The notes: generated by a model from the letters alone, not told the origin. A DNA stretch of 61,233 nt from Caballeronia sp. BR00000012568055 (GCF_029439455.1 NZ_JAQFVG010000299.1:1-61233), one strand, 5' to 3'; positions 9,563-18,267 are shown, numbered from the stretch's first letter. Made by a program: numbers and translations.

Positions 9563-9877
9563 ATGAAAGCAGGCCGCATCATGGCGCTGGTTTGCGCCGG
9601 TATCGCCGCTGCTTCGACTGCACACGCCCAAGCCGATGCCAACGCGCAATGGCGCGTCGCTGAAACCACCTTCTTCGATTTGATCCAGAACGGCTATAGC
9701 ATCGTCGCGGTGACGAGCGTGGCGGCGCGCAGCACGGGCTTGCCCGAGGACACGTATATCCTGCAAAAGAACAACAGCGTGTTCCGATGCATCGAAACAC
9801 GCGCCGCCGAAACGAGCGCGACGCGCGCAAGCAGTCCTTTGCGCTGCGCCGAGCTCGTCAAGCCCTATCGAGACTGA
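9563..9877 (+). CDS. Small secreted protein of unknown function
   Basis: A 104-residue protein with an N-terminal signal peptide (about 23 residues, ending A-S-T-A-H-A before Q-A-D). The mature part has two cysteines (in F-R-C-I-E and L-R-C-A-E) that could form a disulfide. I do not recognise the family. The start at 9563 has AAGGAGA at good spacing; longer in-frame readings lack a ribosome site. The gene is convergent with the small gene at 9878, the two stop codons being directly adjacent. Confidence 0.75.
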   Translation: MKAGRIMALVCAGIAAASTAHAQADANAQWRVAETTFFDLIQNGYSIVAVTSVAARSTGLPEDTYILQKNNSVFRCIETRAAETSATRASSPLRCAELVKPYRD

Positions 9878-10039
9878 TCAGTTGTCGTCGCTTCGCACGG
9901 GCGGGCGCTTGTGCGGCACCGGCTCGGCTTTGGCCGCGTCAGGCGTGGCGGCGCTGCGTTTCGGATCGTTTTTCGATGATGGCGTCGTCGGCTTGGTAAC
10001 CGGCTGACGTACGGGTGCGGGTTGAGTGACAGGTGACAT
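9878..10039 (-). CDS. Small Pro/Lys-rich disordered protein (53 aa)
   Basis: A short reading frame starting M-S-P-V-T-Q-P-A-P-V-R-Q-P and ending R-P-P-V-R-S-D-D-N, preceded by AAGGAGA six bases before the ATG. The composition (Pro, Lys, Arg, Ser, Thr, Asp) predicts an intrinsically disordered, basic peptide without a signal sequence or membrane segment. It lies 21 bp after the next small gene in the same direction, and both have strong ribosome sites, so the pair is probably translated from one message. No family recognised. Confidence 0.5.
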   Translation of the reverse strand: MSPVTQPAPVRQPVTKPTTPSSKNDPKRSAATPDAAKAEPVPHKRPPVRSDDN

Positions 10040-10060
10040 GATGTTCTCCTTGTTCGCCTT

Positions 10061-10219
10061 TTAGCCAACCGGCGCTTCGCCTTCGCCTGGCTTTTTGCCG
10101 GGTTGGTCGTTCGGGCCTTGCTTGCGACCTTCGTCATTGCGCTCGGGCAACTTGCTCTTCTCGTTATCGCTATGTTCGGCGGGCGTGGCGTCTGCTGCCT
10201 GATTTGGATCGCTGTTCAT
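10061..10219 (-). CDS. Small hydrophilic disordered protein (52 aa)
   Basis: Starts M-N-S-D-P-N-Q-A-A-D and ends P-G-E-G-E-A-P-V-G, very rich in charged and helix-breaking residues (K, E, D, N, P, G), reminiscent of small stress-related hydrophilic proteins. GGAGG lies 8 bases before the ATG at 10219, which is why I prefer it to the in-frame upstream start at 10279. It heads the two-gene unit with the 9878-10039 gene. Function unknown. Confidence 0.55.
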   Translation of the reverse strand: MNSDPNQAADATPAEHSDNEKSKLPERNDEGRKQGPNDQPGKKPGEGEAPVG

Positions 10220-10346
10220 GGCGTTCTCCTCCGTGATATTGACCTGTAAGCCTAAGCAGCAAATCACGCGCCCGACCATGGTTTTTGTGTGAGCGGAGGA
10301 CTACCATCAAAGTATTGAAATTGTTTGCAGCCTGCCTGCTTCCGCC

Positions 10347-10829
10347 ATGTTTTCAATGCCTTATTTGCGTCGCGCAGCCGGAGCGTTCGTTATCGGCTTG
10401 ATGATGGCGGCCTGCACGATCACGCCGCCGCCGAGCGTCGTGGAAGCGCGCAACACCGCCACGCCCGCGCCGAGCGCCACACTCGACGATTACAAATCGC
10501 GGATTGCGCAGCGCATCTTCGAGCGCAATCCGTCGCTGGTGCTGCACGGCACGCCGCAAGCCATGCTGCGCTCCTTCGTGCTCGTCTCCTTCACCGTCGA
10601 TAAAACCGGGCGTCTGGTGAATTCGTCGGTGTATCGGACGAACGGGGACGATGAGGCGGAAGCCACCGCGCTGGCCTCATTGCGACGCGCCGCGCCGCTG
10701 CCCGTGCCGCCGTCGCGTCTGCTGAACGGCAAAGGCCAGATCGAGCTATTCGAAGGCTGGATGTTCAACGACAACGGCCAGTTTCAGTTGCAAACGTCCC
10801 ACTCGCCGCAAGCGACGACCATCGATTAA
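10347..10829 (+). CDS. TonB C-terminal-domain lipoprotein
   Basis: A 160-residue protein with a lipoprotein signal peptide (lipobox M-M-A-A-C, Cys near residue 23). The mature part carries the TonB C-terminal fold pattern (V-S-F-T-V-D-K-T-G-R-L-V-N-S-S-V-Y, then A-L-A-S-L-R-R-A-A-P-L-P-V-P-P). It lacks the long proline linker and N-terminal membrane anchor of a true TonB, so it is unlikely to energise outer-membrane receptors by itself. No clear ribosome site precedes the ATG; an in-frame ATG three codons later is also possible. Confidence 0.75.
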   Translation: MFSMPYLRRAAGAFVIGLMMAACTITPPPSVVEARNTATPAPSATLDDYKSRIAQRIFERNPSLVLHGTPQAMLRSFVLVSFTVDKTGRLVNSSVYRTNGDDEAEATALASLRRAAPLPVPPSRLLNGKGQIELFEGWMFNDNGQFQLQTSHSPQATTID

Positions 10830-10830
10830 T

Positions 10831-10860
10831 TTGGCGCGCGCGCGGCACGATCGTTATAAT
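10831..10860 (+). promoter_or_regulatory. Putative sigma-70 promoter for the MHS symporter gene
   Basis: TTGGCG (10831-10836) and a perfect TATAAT (10855-10860) are separated by 18 bp, giving a leader of about 150 nt before the ATG at 11019. Confidence 0.5.
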
Positions 10861-11018
10861 TTTTGACACCCCCGCCGGACATGGCTCCGGCACGGCCTTC
10901 GCCGCACGCTCACCCCGCGTGCCGCGCGAAGCGCTCTGGCGTCCTTCAAGAACCGCAGCGAAGTCGCGCGCCTCATCACATTGCAGCACACATAAGCCAC
11001 ACGACAGACGGAGACACC

Positions 11019-12323
11019 ATGTCCTCACCCTCCTTTTCGGCCGCCACGCCCGCGGACGAAAAACAAAGCGCATCGCGCGTGATTTTCGCGAGCTTTATCG
11101 GCACCGCGATCGAGTTCTACGATTTCTATGTTTATGCGACCGCCGCCGCGCTCGTGATCGGACCGGTGTTCTTTCCGCACGGATCGCCGGCGGCGCAGGC
11201 CTTATCGGCGTTCGTCACGTTCGGTATCGCGTTTTTTGCGCGGCCGATCGGCTCGTTTTTGTTCGGGCATTTCGGCGATCGCGTCGGTCGTAAATCGACG
11301 CTCGTCGCCTCGCTGCTCGTGATGGGTGTATCGACGACGCTGATCGGTTTCGTGCCCGGCTACGATTCGATCGGCTCGCTCGCGCCGATTCTGCTGTGCG
11401 TGCTGCGCTTCGGTCAGGGCATCGGCTTGGGCGGCGAATGGGGCGGCGCGGCGCTGCTCGCCACCGAATACGCGCCGAAAGGCAAACGCGGCCTGTTCGG
11501 CATGTTCCCGCAACTAGGGCCGTCGATCGGCTTTCTCGCATCGAACGGATTGTTCTTCGGCCTCGCGCTGTCGCTGAACGACGAGCAGTTTCGCGCGTGG
11601 GGCTGGCGCGTGCCGTTTATCGTCAGCGCGGTGCTGGTCGCGCTCGGTCTGTATGTGCGATTGAAGATCGCGGAAACGCCCGCGTTCCGTACGGCGATGG
11701 AACGTCATGAGCGCGTGAAGGTGCCGATCGCCGCGCTGCTCGGCCGTCACTTGATGCCGACGCTGCTCGGCGCTTTCGCGATGGTCGTCTGCTACACGCT
11801 GTTCTATATCTCGACGGTGTTTTCGCTGTCGTACGGCGTCGCCACGCTGCACTTCGCGCGCGAAAAATTCCTCGGTTTGCTGTGCTTCGCGGTGATTTTC
11901 ATGGCGATCGCCACGCCGATTTCGGCCATCGCCAGCGATCGGTTCGGACGCAAGCCGGTGCTGATCGTCGGTTGCCTGCTGGCGATTCTCTCCGGCTTCG
12001 CGATGGCTCCGCTTCTCGGCAGCGGCGACACGATTCAGGTCGCGCTGTTCTTGACCATCGAACTGTTCCTGATGGGCGTCACGTTCGCACCGATGGGCGC
12101 GCTGCTGCCCGAACTCTTCCCTACGAACGTGCGATACACCGGCGCGGGCGTCGCCTATAACCTCGGCGGGATTCTGGGTGCGTCAGTCGCGCCGTATATC
12201 GCGCAATTGCTGGCGAATCGCGGCGGGCTGACGTGGGTGGGCGGGTATGTATCGGCGGCGGCGGCGGTGAGTCTGATCGCCGTGCTATGTATGCGCGAAA
12301 CGCGCGATATCACGCTCGAATAA
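11019..12323 (+). CDS. MHS-family metabolite:H+ symporter
   Basis: A 434-residue, 12-segment transporter of the metabolite:H+ symporter branch of the MFS (ProP, ShiA, KgtP relatives). Typical marks are the N-terminal G-T-A-I-E-F-Y-D-F-Y-V-Y, G-H-F-G-D-R-V-G-R-K-S, G-E-W-G-G-A-A-L-L and the second-half S-D-R-F-G-R-K-P. The substrate (shikimate, citrate, dicarboxylate or betaine) cannot be told. ATG 11019 has GGAGA in front; the frame extends upstream without a start signal. The stop is 8 bp from the convergent opgC stop. Confidence 0.88.
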   Translation: MSSPSFSAATPADEKQSASRVIFASFIGTAIEFYDFYVYATAAALVIGPVFFPHGSPAAQALSAFVTFGIAFFARPIGSFLFGHFGDRVGRKSTLVASLLVMGVSTTLIGFVPGYDSIGSLAPILLCVLRFGQGIGLGGEWGGAALLATEYAPKGKRGLFGMFPQLGPSIGFLASNGLFFGLALSLNDEQFRAWGWRVPFIVSAVLVALGLYVRLKIAETPAFRTAMERHERVKVPIAALLGRHLMPTLLGAFAMVVCYTLFYISTVFSLSYGVATLHFAREKFLGLLCFAVIFMAIATPISAIASDRFGRKPVLIVGCLLAILSGFAMAPLLGSGDTIQVALFLTIELFLMGVTFAPMGALLPELFPTNVRYTGAGVAYNLGGILGASVAPYIAQLLANRGGLTWVGGYVSAAAAVSLIAVLCMRETRDITLE

Positions 12324-12331
12324 CGTTACTT

Positions 12332-13513
12332 TCAACGGTCGCGCTGGTCGCCAGCATGCACGGGCACCGGCCGGCCGTTGATCAACGCGAAACGCGCGGG
12401 CTTCCGACGTTCGACAGCAGGCCGCGCCTTCGCCGCCTTGCGATCCGCCCAGAAGCGCGCCAGCACCAGCAGCGTGCCGATCGCGATGCCATCGGCGATC
12501 AAGCCCAGAATGTAGTGCGACGGATAGCGTCCGAGGCCGAGCACGCCCATCGCGCGCAGCGCCGAATCCAGCACCAGCGACACGCACGCGCCCGCGATAA
12601 AGCACACCAATCCCTGCTGCCCGATCGTCACGACGCCCGGCAGCTTGCGTGCGAGCTTGCCGATCCATCCCGCATACACGGCCCGCGCAACGATCCACGC
12701 CATCGCCGCAAAACTCACGATACGCAGCGTCGCAAGGTTCTGCTTCAGGTATCCCGGCGGCGCTTGCACTTCGAGAAAGAGCTTGTAGAACGCGAAGGTC
12801 AGCGCAAGCGCGATCGCGCCGCAAGTGAGCCAGCGCGCGGTCATGCCGGCGTGGAATTCATCGCTGATCGGCTGGACGCGGGCGAGCACGCCGGTCATGA
12901 ACATCAATTGCCAGGCAAAGGGATTGAACGACCACGCATCGGCCCATGTTCCGGGCAGAAGATGCAGCAACGGCACCGCCGCGAGCCACACCAGCAAACT
13001 GCCGAAAATCGCGATGATCCGCTTGCGTTGCGCGAGCGGCACGATCACCGGCACGGCAAGCGCGAACACGCAGTACATCGGCAAGACCGCGGAGAGATAC
13101 GGCTGCTGCTTGAGCAACGCGATATCCGTCAGCAATCCGACAGGACGCGTGAGGAAGGTCGGCCATTCGGTGTACTGGAGCATCGGCGTATCGACCTTGA
13201 GCGCCATCAGCAATGCGCCGCCGATCAGCATCAAAAAGGCCGTGAACAGATACGCGCGATAAATCTCCCAGCTGCGTTTGAAAAAGCGTCGGCGAGCGGC
13301 TGAATCGCTACGGCGAGCCGCAAGCGCCGTGTAAGCCGCCGCCGACGCATAACCGCCAAGAAACACGAAAACCTCTGCCGAGTCGCAGAACGCGTATTGA
13401 TGCAGCGTAAAGTGCGACAGCACACTGCCCGTGATGTGATCCACCGCGATGATGAGCAGCACGACGCCTCGAAAGAAGTCGACTTCGAGGGAACGTGTGG
13501 TCGGGGAAGTCAT
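12332..13513 (-). CDS. opgC: OpgC-family acyltransferase (membrane)
   Basis: A 393-residue integral membrane protein with about ten hydrophobic segments and the OpgC_C signature (E-V-D-F-F-R-G-V-V-L-L-I-I-A-V-D-H at the N-terminus, F-V-F-L-G-G-Y around 45). OpgC proteins succinylate osmoregulated periplasmic glucans at the inner membrane. No opgG/opgH is in the window, so the acceptor could be another glycan. I use ATG 13513, with GGAG about 8 nt upstream; a GTG five codons earlier (13528) is an alternative. Lys/Arg-rich C-terminal tail. Confidence 0.85.
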   Translation of the reverse strand: MTSPTTRSLEVDFFRGVVLLIIAVDHITGSVLSHFTLHQYAFCDSAEVFVFLGGYASAAAYTALAARRSDSAARRRFFKRSWEIYRAYLFTAFLMLIGGALLMALKVDTPMLQYTEWPTFLTRPVGLLTDIALLKQQPYLSAVLPMYCVFALAVPVIVPLAQRKRIIAIFGSLLVWLAAVPLLHLLPGTWADAWSFNPFAWQLMFMTGVLARVQPISDEFHAGMTARWLTCGAIALALTFAFYKLFLEVQAPPGYLKQNLATLRIVSFAAMAWIVARAVYAGWIGKLARKLPGVVTIGQQGLVCFIAGACVSLVLDSALRAMGVLGLGRYPSHYILGLIADGIAIGTLLVLARFWADRKAAKARPAVERRKPARFALINGRPVPVHAGDQRDR

Positions 13514-13829
13514 GTGGGACTGCTCCACGAACTTGCTTGCGATGGGACGCGCTGCCGGAACGGCCCTGCGCGCATACGGGGTTTGTACCTACGGCAGAAA
13601 GAAAATTCCCTGAATCAACGTCTGTTTAACTTAACACTCGAAGCCCGACGACAAGCTGGCGGGAAAATGACTTTTTTGTCGGCTTTCAAGAAAATTTGCC
13701 GATGCCTATACTCGACAAAAATCGGTCGTAAGAAAGGAATGCCGAAAGCTTTTTCATTGCTGCCGATCGCATTTCGATATCTGCTGATTGGTACTACACC
13801 TAAGCAAAAAGCAGGACCGGGAGGCCGCC
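13514..13829. promoter_or_regulatory. AT-richer regulatory region with a putative promoter inside an inverted repeat
   Basis: No gene in this 316-bp stretch. It holds a candidate promoter, TTCAAG (13685-13690), 16 bp, TATACT (13707-13712), reading toward the small gene at 13830. Two perfect 9-bp inverted arms, TTTTTGTCG (13673-13681) and CGACAAAAA (13713-13721), flank the promoter. The composition is visibly richer in A/T than the neighbours. Confidence 0.4.
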
Positions 13830-14009
13830 ATGCGCTTTCATCTGCAAAGTTCGCATCTCGTCGCGATGATCGCCATCGCGTTGCTCACAGCACTGATGCT
13901 CGCGGTGAAGTTCAAACCCGCCACCTGGCGCGGCGTCGCCTGCGAAGCGGTGATTGCGAATGTCGGCGCGATCGTCGCGGTGATCGCCTTCGAGATGCTG
14001 ACCGCCTGA
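13830..14009 (+). CDS. Small hydrophobic membrane protein (59 aa)
   Basis: Starts M-R-F-H-L-Q-S-S-H-L with two hydrophobic stretches (about 10-25 and 39-57) separated by K-F-K-P-A-T-W-R-G, consistent with a two-pass inner-membrane protein. GGGAGG lies at good spacing ahead of the ATG at 13830; an upstream in-frame ATG at 13788 lacks one. I do not recognise the family. Confidence 0.6.
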   Translation: MRFHLQSSHLVAMIAIALLTALMLAVKFKPATWRGVACEAVIANVGAIVAVIAFEMLTA

Positions 14010-14291
14010 GTTGCCAGTGAGTTGTCCACGACGCGAGAGACTTCAACGTCCGCAGAAAAATTTCAAACGAGTTGAACTTTCGCCAGAGCACGGGTTCAGA
14101 GAGGTTAATGCCGCGATTTATCGGCAACCTTCTCCTCTCCGCTCCTGTTGTTGACGGGAGCGTTTCATGGGCGCCCGGCGAAAGCCTCGCGCCTATTTCT
14201 TTTTGTCTTCTCAATTCGCACCAATTCTCCGCGCGCGGCTCGCCATTTTGAGACGGCCGTTATAATCAGCGCTTTGCCGACGAGCCGCCGC

Positions 14292-15680
14292 ATGTTCCGA
14301 TCGCTTCGCTCTCTGTCGATCCTCACCGCGCGACGCACGCGCAGTCTCTGGCGCCGATACGGCATTTTCTGGCTCGGCGCGATTCTGGTCGGCGTGGTCG
14401 CCGTCTACTATGCGCGGCTGATCGACTACGGTTTCGGCCTCTTCAACGAAGCGCGTCAGGATCACGTCTGGCTGCCGCTCATCATCACGCCGGCGGCGGC
14501 TGCGCTCTGCGTGTTCGTCACGCGCAAATTCTTTCGCGGTTCCGAAGGCAGCGGCATTCCGCAGGTGATTGCCGTGCTGCATAGTCCAACATCGGCTGCG
14601 GGCGGACGCTTGCTGACCATACGGATTCTGCTGAGCAAGATCGCCGTATCTTTCGTGGCGATTCTGGGCGGCTTCACCATCGGGCGCGAAGGGCCGACCG
14701 TGCAGGTCGGCGCGGCGCTGATGTTCAATATGCGGCGCTTCTATCCGCGCTCGAACGCGAAAATCGAACGGCAACTGGTGCTGGCGGGCGCGGCGGCGGG
14801 TTTGTCGGCGGCGTTCAATACGCCGCTCGCAGGCATCGTGTTCGCGATCGAAGAACTGACGCGCAGCTTCGAAGTGCGGACCAGCGGCGTGCTGATTACC
14901 GGCATCATCATCGCGGGGATTATCGCGCTGGGGCTGAACGGCAATTACACGTACTTCGGCACCATCGACGTCGGCGCGCACTTTCCGAGTCTGCTGGCGG
15001 TCGCGGTGGGTGTGACGGCTGTGGTTACCGGCATCGCGGGCGGGCTGTTCTGCTGGCTGCTGCTCAATACATCGAAATGGATCCCCGCGCCTTTGCGCGC
15101 GCTGCACGCATCGCGTCCGGTGATCTTCGCGGCGATCTGCGGGCTGATTATCGCGGCGGTCGGCGTGGCGTCGGGCGGCACGACCTTCGGCAGCGGCTAC
15201 GCGGAAGCGCGCGGTCTGCTCGAAGGACGCGAGCATCTGTCGATGTTCTATCCGCTCTTGAAAATGGTGTCGATGATCGGCTCATATCTGCCGGGCATTC
15301 CGGGCGGCATCTTCGCGCCGTCGCTGTCGATCGGCGCGGGATTCGGCAACGTGCTGCACATGATCTTTTCGCAGATGCAGTTGCCCATGCTGATCGCGCT
15401 GGCAATGGTCGGTTATCTCGCCGCCGTCACGCAATCGCCGATCACGTCCTTCGTGATCGTAATGGAGATGATCAACGGCCACGCCCTCGTGATCTCGCTG
15501 ATGGCGACCGCGCTGATTTCGAGCCGCGTATCGCGCTTCTTCGCGCCGCCGCTGTACGAGGCGCTGTCGGAGCGCTATATGACGCCGCTGCCGACGCCCG
15601 CGCCGTCACCGGAGGTACCGGATGAAGGCTCGGACAAAGCTGCGGTGCCGGTCGAAGAAGACCCTGCGCCGCAGAGATAA
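14292..15680 (+). CDS. CLC-family chloride channel/transporter
   Basis: A 462-residue CLC protein. The selectivity-filter motifs are present: G-S-G-I-P-Q-V (near 85), G-R-E-G-P-T-V-Q-V-G (near 133, with the gating glutamate), and G-I-P-G-G-I-F-A-P-S-L (near 335). About ten to twelve hydrophobic segments, then an acidic, proline-rich C-tail of about 35 residues with no CBS domains. A TATAAT -10 box at 14261-14266 lies 26 bp before the ATG. Retention of the gating Glu fits either channel or antiporter; in antiporters a second Glu is needed on the internal side and I could not assign it. Confidence 0.9.
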   Translation: MFRSLRSLSILTARRTRSLWRRYGIFWLGAILVGVVAVYYARLIDYGFGLFNEARQDHVWLPLIITPAAAALCVFVTRKFFRGSEGSGIPQVIAVLHSPTSAAGGRLLTIRILLSKIAVSFVAILGGFTIGREGPTVQVGAALMFNMRRFYPRSNAKIERQLVLAGAAAGLSAAFNTPLAGIVFAIEELTRSFEVRTSGVLITGIIIAGIIALGLNGNYTYFGTIDVGAHFPSLLAVAVGVTAVVTGIAGGLFCWLLLNTSKWIPAPLRALHASRPVIFAAICGLIIAAVGVASGGTTFGSGYAEARGLLEGREHLSMFYPLLKMVSMIGSYLPGIPGGIFAPSLSIGAGFGNVLHMIFSQMQLPMLIALAMVGYLAAVTQSPITSFVIVMEMINGHALVISLMATALISSRVSRFFAPPLYEALSERYMTPLPTPAPSPEVPDEGSDKAAVPVEEDPAPQR

Positions 15681-15683
15681 TGA

Positions 15684-15788
15684 TCAATAGTAGATCGTGG
15701 TGGGGACTAGCTGCAGGAGAGGCAAAGCAGCGCAGCCGTCAAGCGCAGCGATACACGACAAGAGCGCAAGGGTAAGCAGTTTGCTCAT
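15684..15788 (-). CDS. Small lipoprotein-like peptide (34 aa)
   Basis: Starts M-S-K-L-L-T-L-A-L-L-S and has a plausible lipobox A-L-D-G-C (Cys 19), leaving a mature lipopeptide of about 16 residues ending in I-Y-Y. The ATG is 16 nt after the stop of the YXWGXW gene on the same strand, suggesting one operon. The aspartate at -2 is not ideal for a lipobox, so lipidation is a guess. Its stop is 3 bp from the convergent CLC gene. Confidence 0.45.
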   Translation of the reverse strand: MSKLLTLALLSCIAALDGCAALPLLQLVPTTIYY

Positions 15789-15804
15789 AGACGCTCAAAT
15801 CGCC

Positions 15805-16110
15805 TTAAATCCAGTGCCCCGGCACATACCGATACTGCCCGCGATACGGCGTCCACACGCCTGCGACCCAGCGGCGGCGCTCTTCTGCCGCGACCCAGTG
15901 GCCGGGCACCCACACGTAGCGCCCTTCCCAGTTCCAGTGGCCCGCATCCCACACGAAACCGACGCGCGGCGGCGGCACCGGCTCATAACGCTCGGCGGGC
16001 GGCGCAGTCGGCGCAATGATGACGGCAGCGGCATACGCGCCCGACACGCTCACCAGACCGGCAGCGACGAACGCAGCCTGCGTGAGCACACGACGAAGGG
16101 AAAGCTTCAT
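15805..16110 (-). CDS. YXWGXW repeat-containing exported protein
   Basis: A 101-residue protein with a signal peptide (about 28 residues, ending G-A-Y-A-A) and the aromatic repeats of the YXWGXW family: D-A-G-H-W-N-W-E-G-R-Y, V-P-G-H-W-V-A, R-R-W-V-A-G-V-W and V-P-G-H-W-I. These small proteins are widespread in Burkholderiaceae; their role is unknown, probably periplasmic or outer-membrane associated. GAGGT lies ahead of the ATG at 16110. Confidence 0.85.
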   Translation of the reverse strand: MKLSLRRVLTQAAFVAAGLVSVSGAYAAAVIIAPTAPPAERYEPVPPPRVGFVWDAGHWNWEGRYVWVPGHWVAAEERRRWVAGVWTPYRGQYRYVPGHWI

Positions 16111-16277
16111 AATTTTGACCTCGTGACGATAAAACAGAACACATTGAACGCGCCGAACAGCGCGGATACATGTTCACGGACGTGTGCGCCCGCGAGTCGT
16201 CACGATGCCTGAGACCAGCCGGAAATTGACGCTGAAAGTGGAACGTTTTGTCGATATGCGCAAACGTTTCGCCAGCC

Positions 16278-16309
16278 AAATAAAACAGCCGGAATCACAC
16301 GATTCCGGC
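16278..16309 (-). terminator. Rho-independent terminator of the minCDE operon
   Basis: On the minus strand a perfect 9-bp stem (GCCGGAATC/GATTCCGGC, 4-nt loop) is followed by TGTTTTATTT. It lies 27 bp after the minE stop. Confidence 0.8.
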
Positions 16310-16335
16310 CGCTTCAATTCACCACGCAAACCAAC

Positions 16336-16590
16336 TTACGCCTGCGGTATTTCGATCTTCACTTCCAGCACTTCGAGATCGTCCTGACGTTCGAGACTCA
16401 CTCGAATGTCGTCGTCGGAAATCTTCACGTATTTCGAAATCACGGCAACGAGTTCCCGTTGCAACGCCGGCAGATAATCGGCGGCGGCTTTGCCACCTGC
16501 GCGCTCGTGCGCAATGATCAGCTGCAAGCGTTCCTTCGCAACCGTGGCGGACTTCTTCTTCTCGCCCAGCAAAAACGAAAGAATCGACAT
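16336..16590 (-). CDS. minE: Cell division topological specificity factor MinE
   Basis: An 84-residue protein with the N-terminal membrane-targeting/anti-MinCD segment (M-S-I-L-S-F-L-L-G, then [13 protein letters not shown]) and the C-terminal dimerisation domain. MinE stimulates the MinD ATPase and drives pole-to-pole oscillation. It starts 9 bp after minD with GGGGA in the gap. Confidence 0.97.
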   Translation of the reverse strand: MSILSFLLGEKKKSATVAKERLQLIIAHERAGGKAAADYLPALQRELVAVISKYVKISDDDIRVSLERQDDLEVLEVKIEIPQA

Positions 16591-16599
16591 TGCGTCCCC

Positions 16600-17415
16600 T
16601 TACTTGGTGCCGAAGATGCGTTGCAGCAGACCGGGCTTTTGATAATCCGTAAAGCGCAGCGTTTTCTCTTCGCCGAGAAAGCGCGACACCACGTCCTTAT
16701 ACGATTCGGCGACCGCCGTGCCATCCAGATGCACCGCCGGCATGCCCTGATTCGACGCATGCAGCACGTCTTCCGATTCCGGAATCACGCCGATCAGATC
16801 GATGCGCAGAATTTCCTGAATATCCGACAGCGACAGCATTTCGCCTTCGCTGACACGTTTCGGGTTGTAGCGGGTGATCAGCAGATGTTCCTTGATAGGA
16901 TCCTTGCCTTCCATCGCGCGCTTCGTTTTCGATGACAGAATGCCGAGAATGCGGTCCGAGTCGCGCACCGACGAGACTTCCGGATTCGTCACGATCAACG
17001 CTTCATCCGCAAAATGCATGGCCATCAGCGCGCCATGTTCGATACCGGCGGGCGAGTCGCAGATGATGTATTCGAAGTCCATCTTGGTCAGATCGTCGAT
17101 GACCTTCTCCACGCCTTCGAGCGAGAGCGCGTCTTTATCGCGCGTCTGCGATGCCGGCAGGATGTACAGGTTTTCGCACTTCTTGTCCTTGATGAGCGCC
17201 TGATTCAGGTTCGCTTCGCCCTGGATGACATTGATGAGGTCGTACACCACGCGGCGTTCGCAACCCATGATGAGGTCGAGATTGCGCAGACCGACGTCGA
17301 AGTCGATCACGGCCGTCTTGTGGCCGCGCAATGCGAGCGCCGATGCGAAGCTCGCGCTGGTGGTCGTCTTGCCGACGCCGCCCTTCCCCGAAGTCACCAC
17401 AATGATTTTTGCCAT
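16600..17415 (-). CDS. minD: Septum site-determining ATPase MinD
   Basis: A 271-residue deviant-Walker ATPase. The P-loop G-K-G-G-V-G-K-T is at residues 10-17, with V-I-D-F-D-V-G-L-R-N-L-D-L and Y-I-I-C-D-S-P-A-G-I-E following, and a C-terminal amphipathic membrane-targeting helix (P-G-L-L-Q-R-I-F-G). MinD recruits MinC to the membrane and is displaced by MinE. Second gene of minC-minD-minE. Confidence 0.98.
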   Translation of the reverse strand: MAKIIVVTSGKGGVGKTTTSASFASALALRGHKTAVIDFDVGLRNLDLIMGCERRVVYDLINVIQGEANLNQALIKDKKCENLYILPASQTRDKDALSLEGVEKVIDDLTKMDFEYIICDSPAGIEHGALMAMHFADEALIVTNPEVSSVRDSDRILGILSSKTKRAMEGKDPIKEHLLITRYNPKRVSEGEMLSLSDIQEILRIDLIGVIPESEDVLHASNQGMPAVHLDGTAVAESYKDVVSRFLGEEKTLRFTDYQKPGLLQRIFGTK

Positions 17416-17499
17416 ACAAGTACCTTGTGTTCGTCAAATAAGTCCGCTCGCGCGACCGTGAGCGCGCGCCCCGCATCCGGCGCGCGGCGATTCACTTCA

Positions 17500-18267
17500 T
17501 CACGTCAGACGCAGCGGTTCGATCATGAGCTTTTCTTCGTCCAGCCAGATCTGCACCGGCTTGCTCGCGACATCGGCGGGCAACGGGTTCTCGGTGGTCC
17601 GATAGATTCCCGCGATGGAGATGAGTTCCGGTTCGAGACACGTGCAGAAAATCCGCGCGTCGAGATTGCCGTGCACGCCTGCCAGCGCCCGCCCGCGCAA
17701 CGGCGCATAGATATGGATATTGCCTTCCGCGATCACTTCCGCACCGTAGGACACGAGTCCGAGCACGATCAGATCGCCCTTCGCGTACACCTGCTGCCCC
17801 GAACGCAGCGGCCGGTCGATAATGGTCGCGGGCTGCGGCACCGAAGGTGGCGGCGGCACATTCGCGACCGCGGCTTCGATGACCTTGGCGGCGTCTTCGT
17901 TCGGCTTCGCTTCATCCACCGAAGGCTTGGGCGCGCCGCGACGATCGCGCGCTTCGAGAATCGGCAGGCCGCCTTCGTTCGCCCATTGAATCGCCCACGT
18001 CTGCGCCGGCAGCGCGCACACGCCGATGGGACGCATCCGCACTTCCTTCAGCAGCTTTTCCAGCTCCGCGAGCGACACGCTCGCGCCTTCCGCAAGACGA
18101 CGCACGTCGATGGCGACGACGTCATGTGCGAAAAATTCGGGAGTGGCTTCGAAGCGCCGCGTGAGTTCGGTGCGCACGGCATCGAGGTCGGGAGTCTTGA
18201 CGACGAAGAGAAGCGTGTCGACGGAGCCGCTGCGCAGTTCGAAGAAGGGCGTTTTGTTGAGCGACAT
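17500..18267 (-). CDS. minC: Septum site-determining protein MinC
   Basis: A 255-residue FtsZ-assembly inhibitor. The N-terminal domain (about 1-105) matches MinC_N; a Pro-rich linker (near 115-145) is followed by the C-terminal beta-helix domain ([16 protein letters not shown] near 155-170) that dimerises and binds MinD. I use ATG 18267; a TTG four codons earlier is possible but has no ribosome site. It heads the min operon; the 130 bp upstream is A/T-rich and should hold the promoter. Confidence 0.95.
   Translation of the reverse strand: MSLNKTPFFELRSGSVDTLLFVVKTPDLDAVRTELTRRFEATPEFFAHDVVAIDVRRLAEGASVSLAELEKLLKEVRMRPIGVCALPAQTWAIQWANEGGLPILEARDRRGAPKPSVDEAKPNEDAAKVIEAAVANVPPPPSVPQPATIIDRPLRSGQQVYAKGDLIVLGLVSYGAEVIAEGNIHIYAPLRGRALAGVHGNLDARIFCTCLEPELISIAGIYRTTENPLPADVASKPVQIWLDEEKLMIEPLRLT

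Noticed and set aside
9466..9663. Plus-strand ORF beginning right after the orphan terminator
   Set aside because: No ribosome site, Arg-rich end, and it overlaps the better-supported secreted-protein gene at 9563.
10295..10400. GGAGG followed by ATC and a signal-peptide-like frame (K-V-L-K-L-F-A-A-C-L-L)
   Set aside because: ATC is not a usable start in practice and the frame stops after about 30 codons, overlapping the TonB-C lipoprotein. Possibly a mutated relic, but not supportable.
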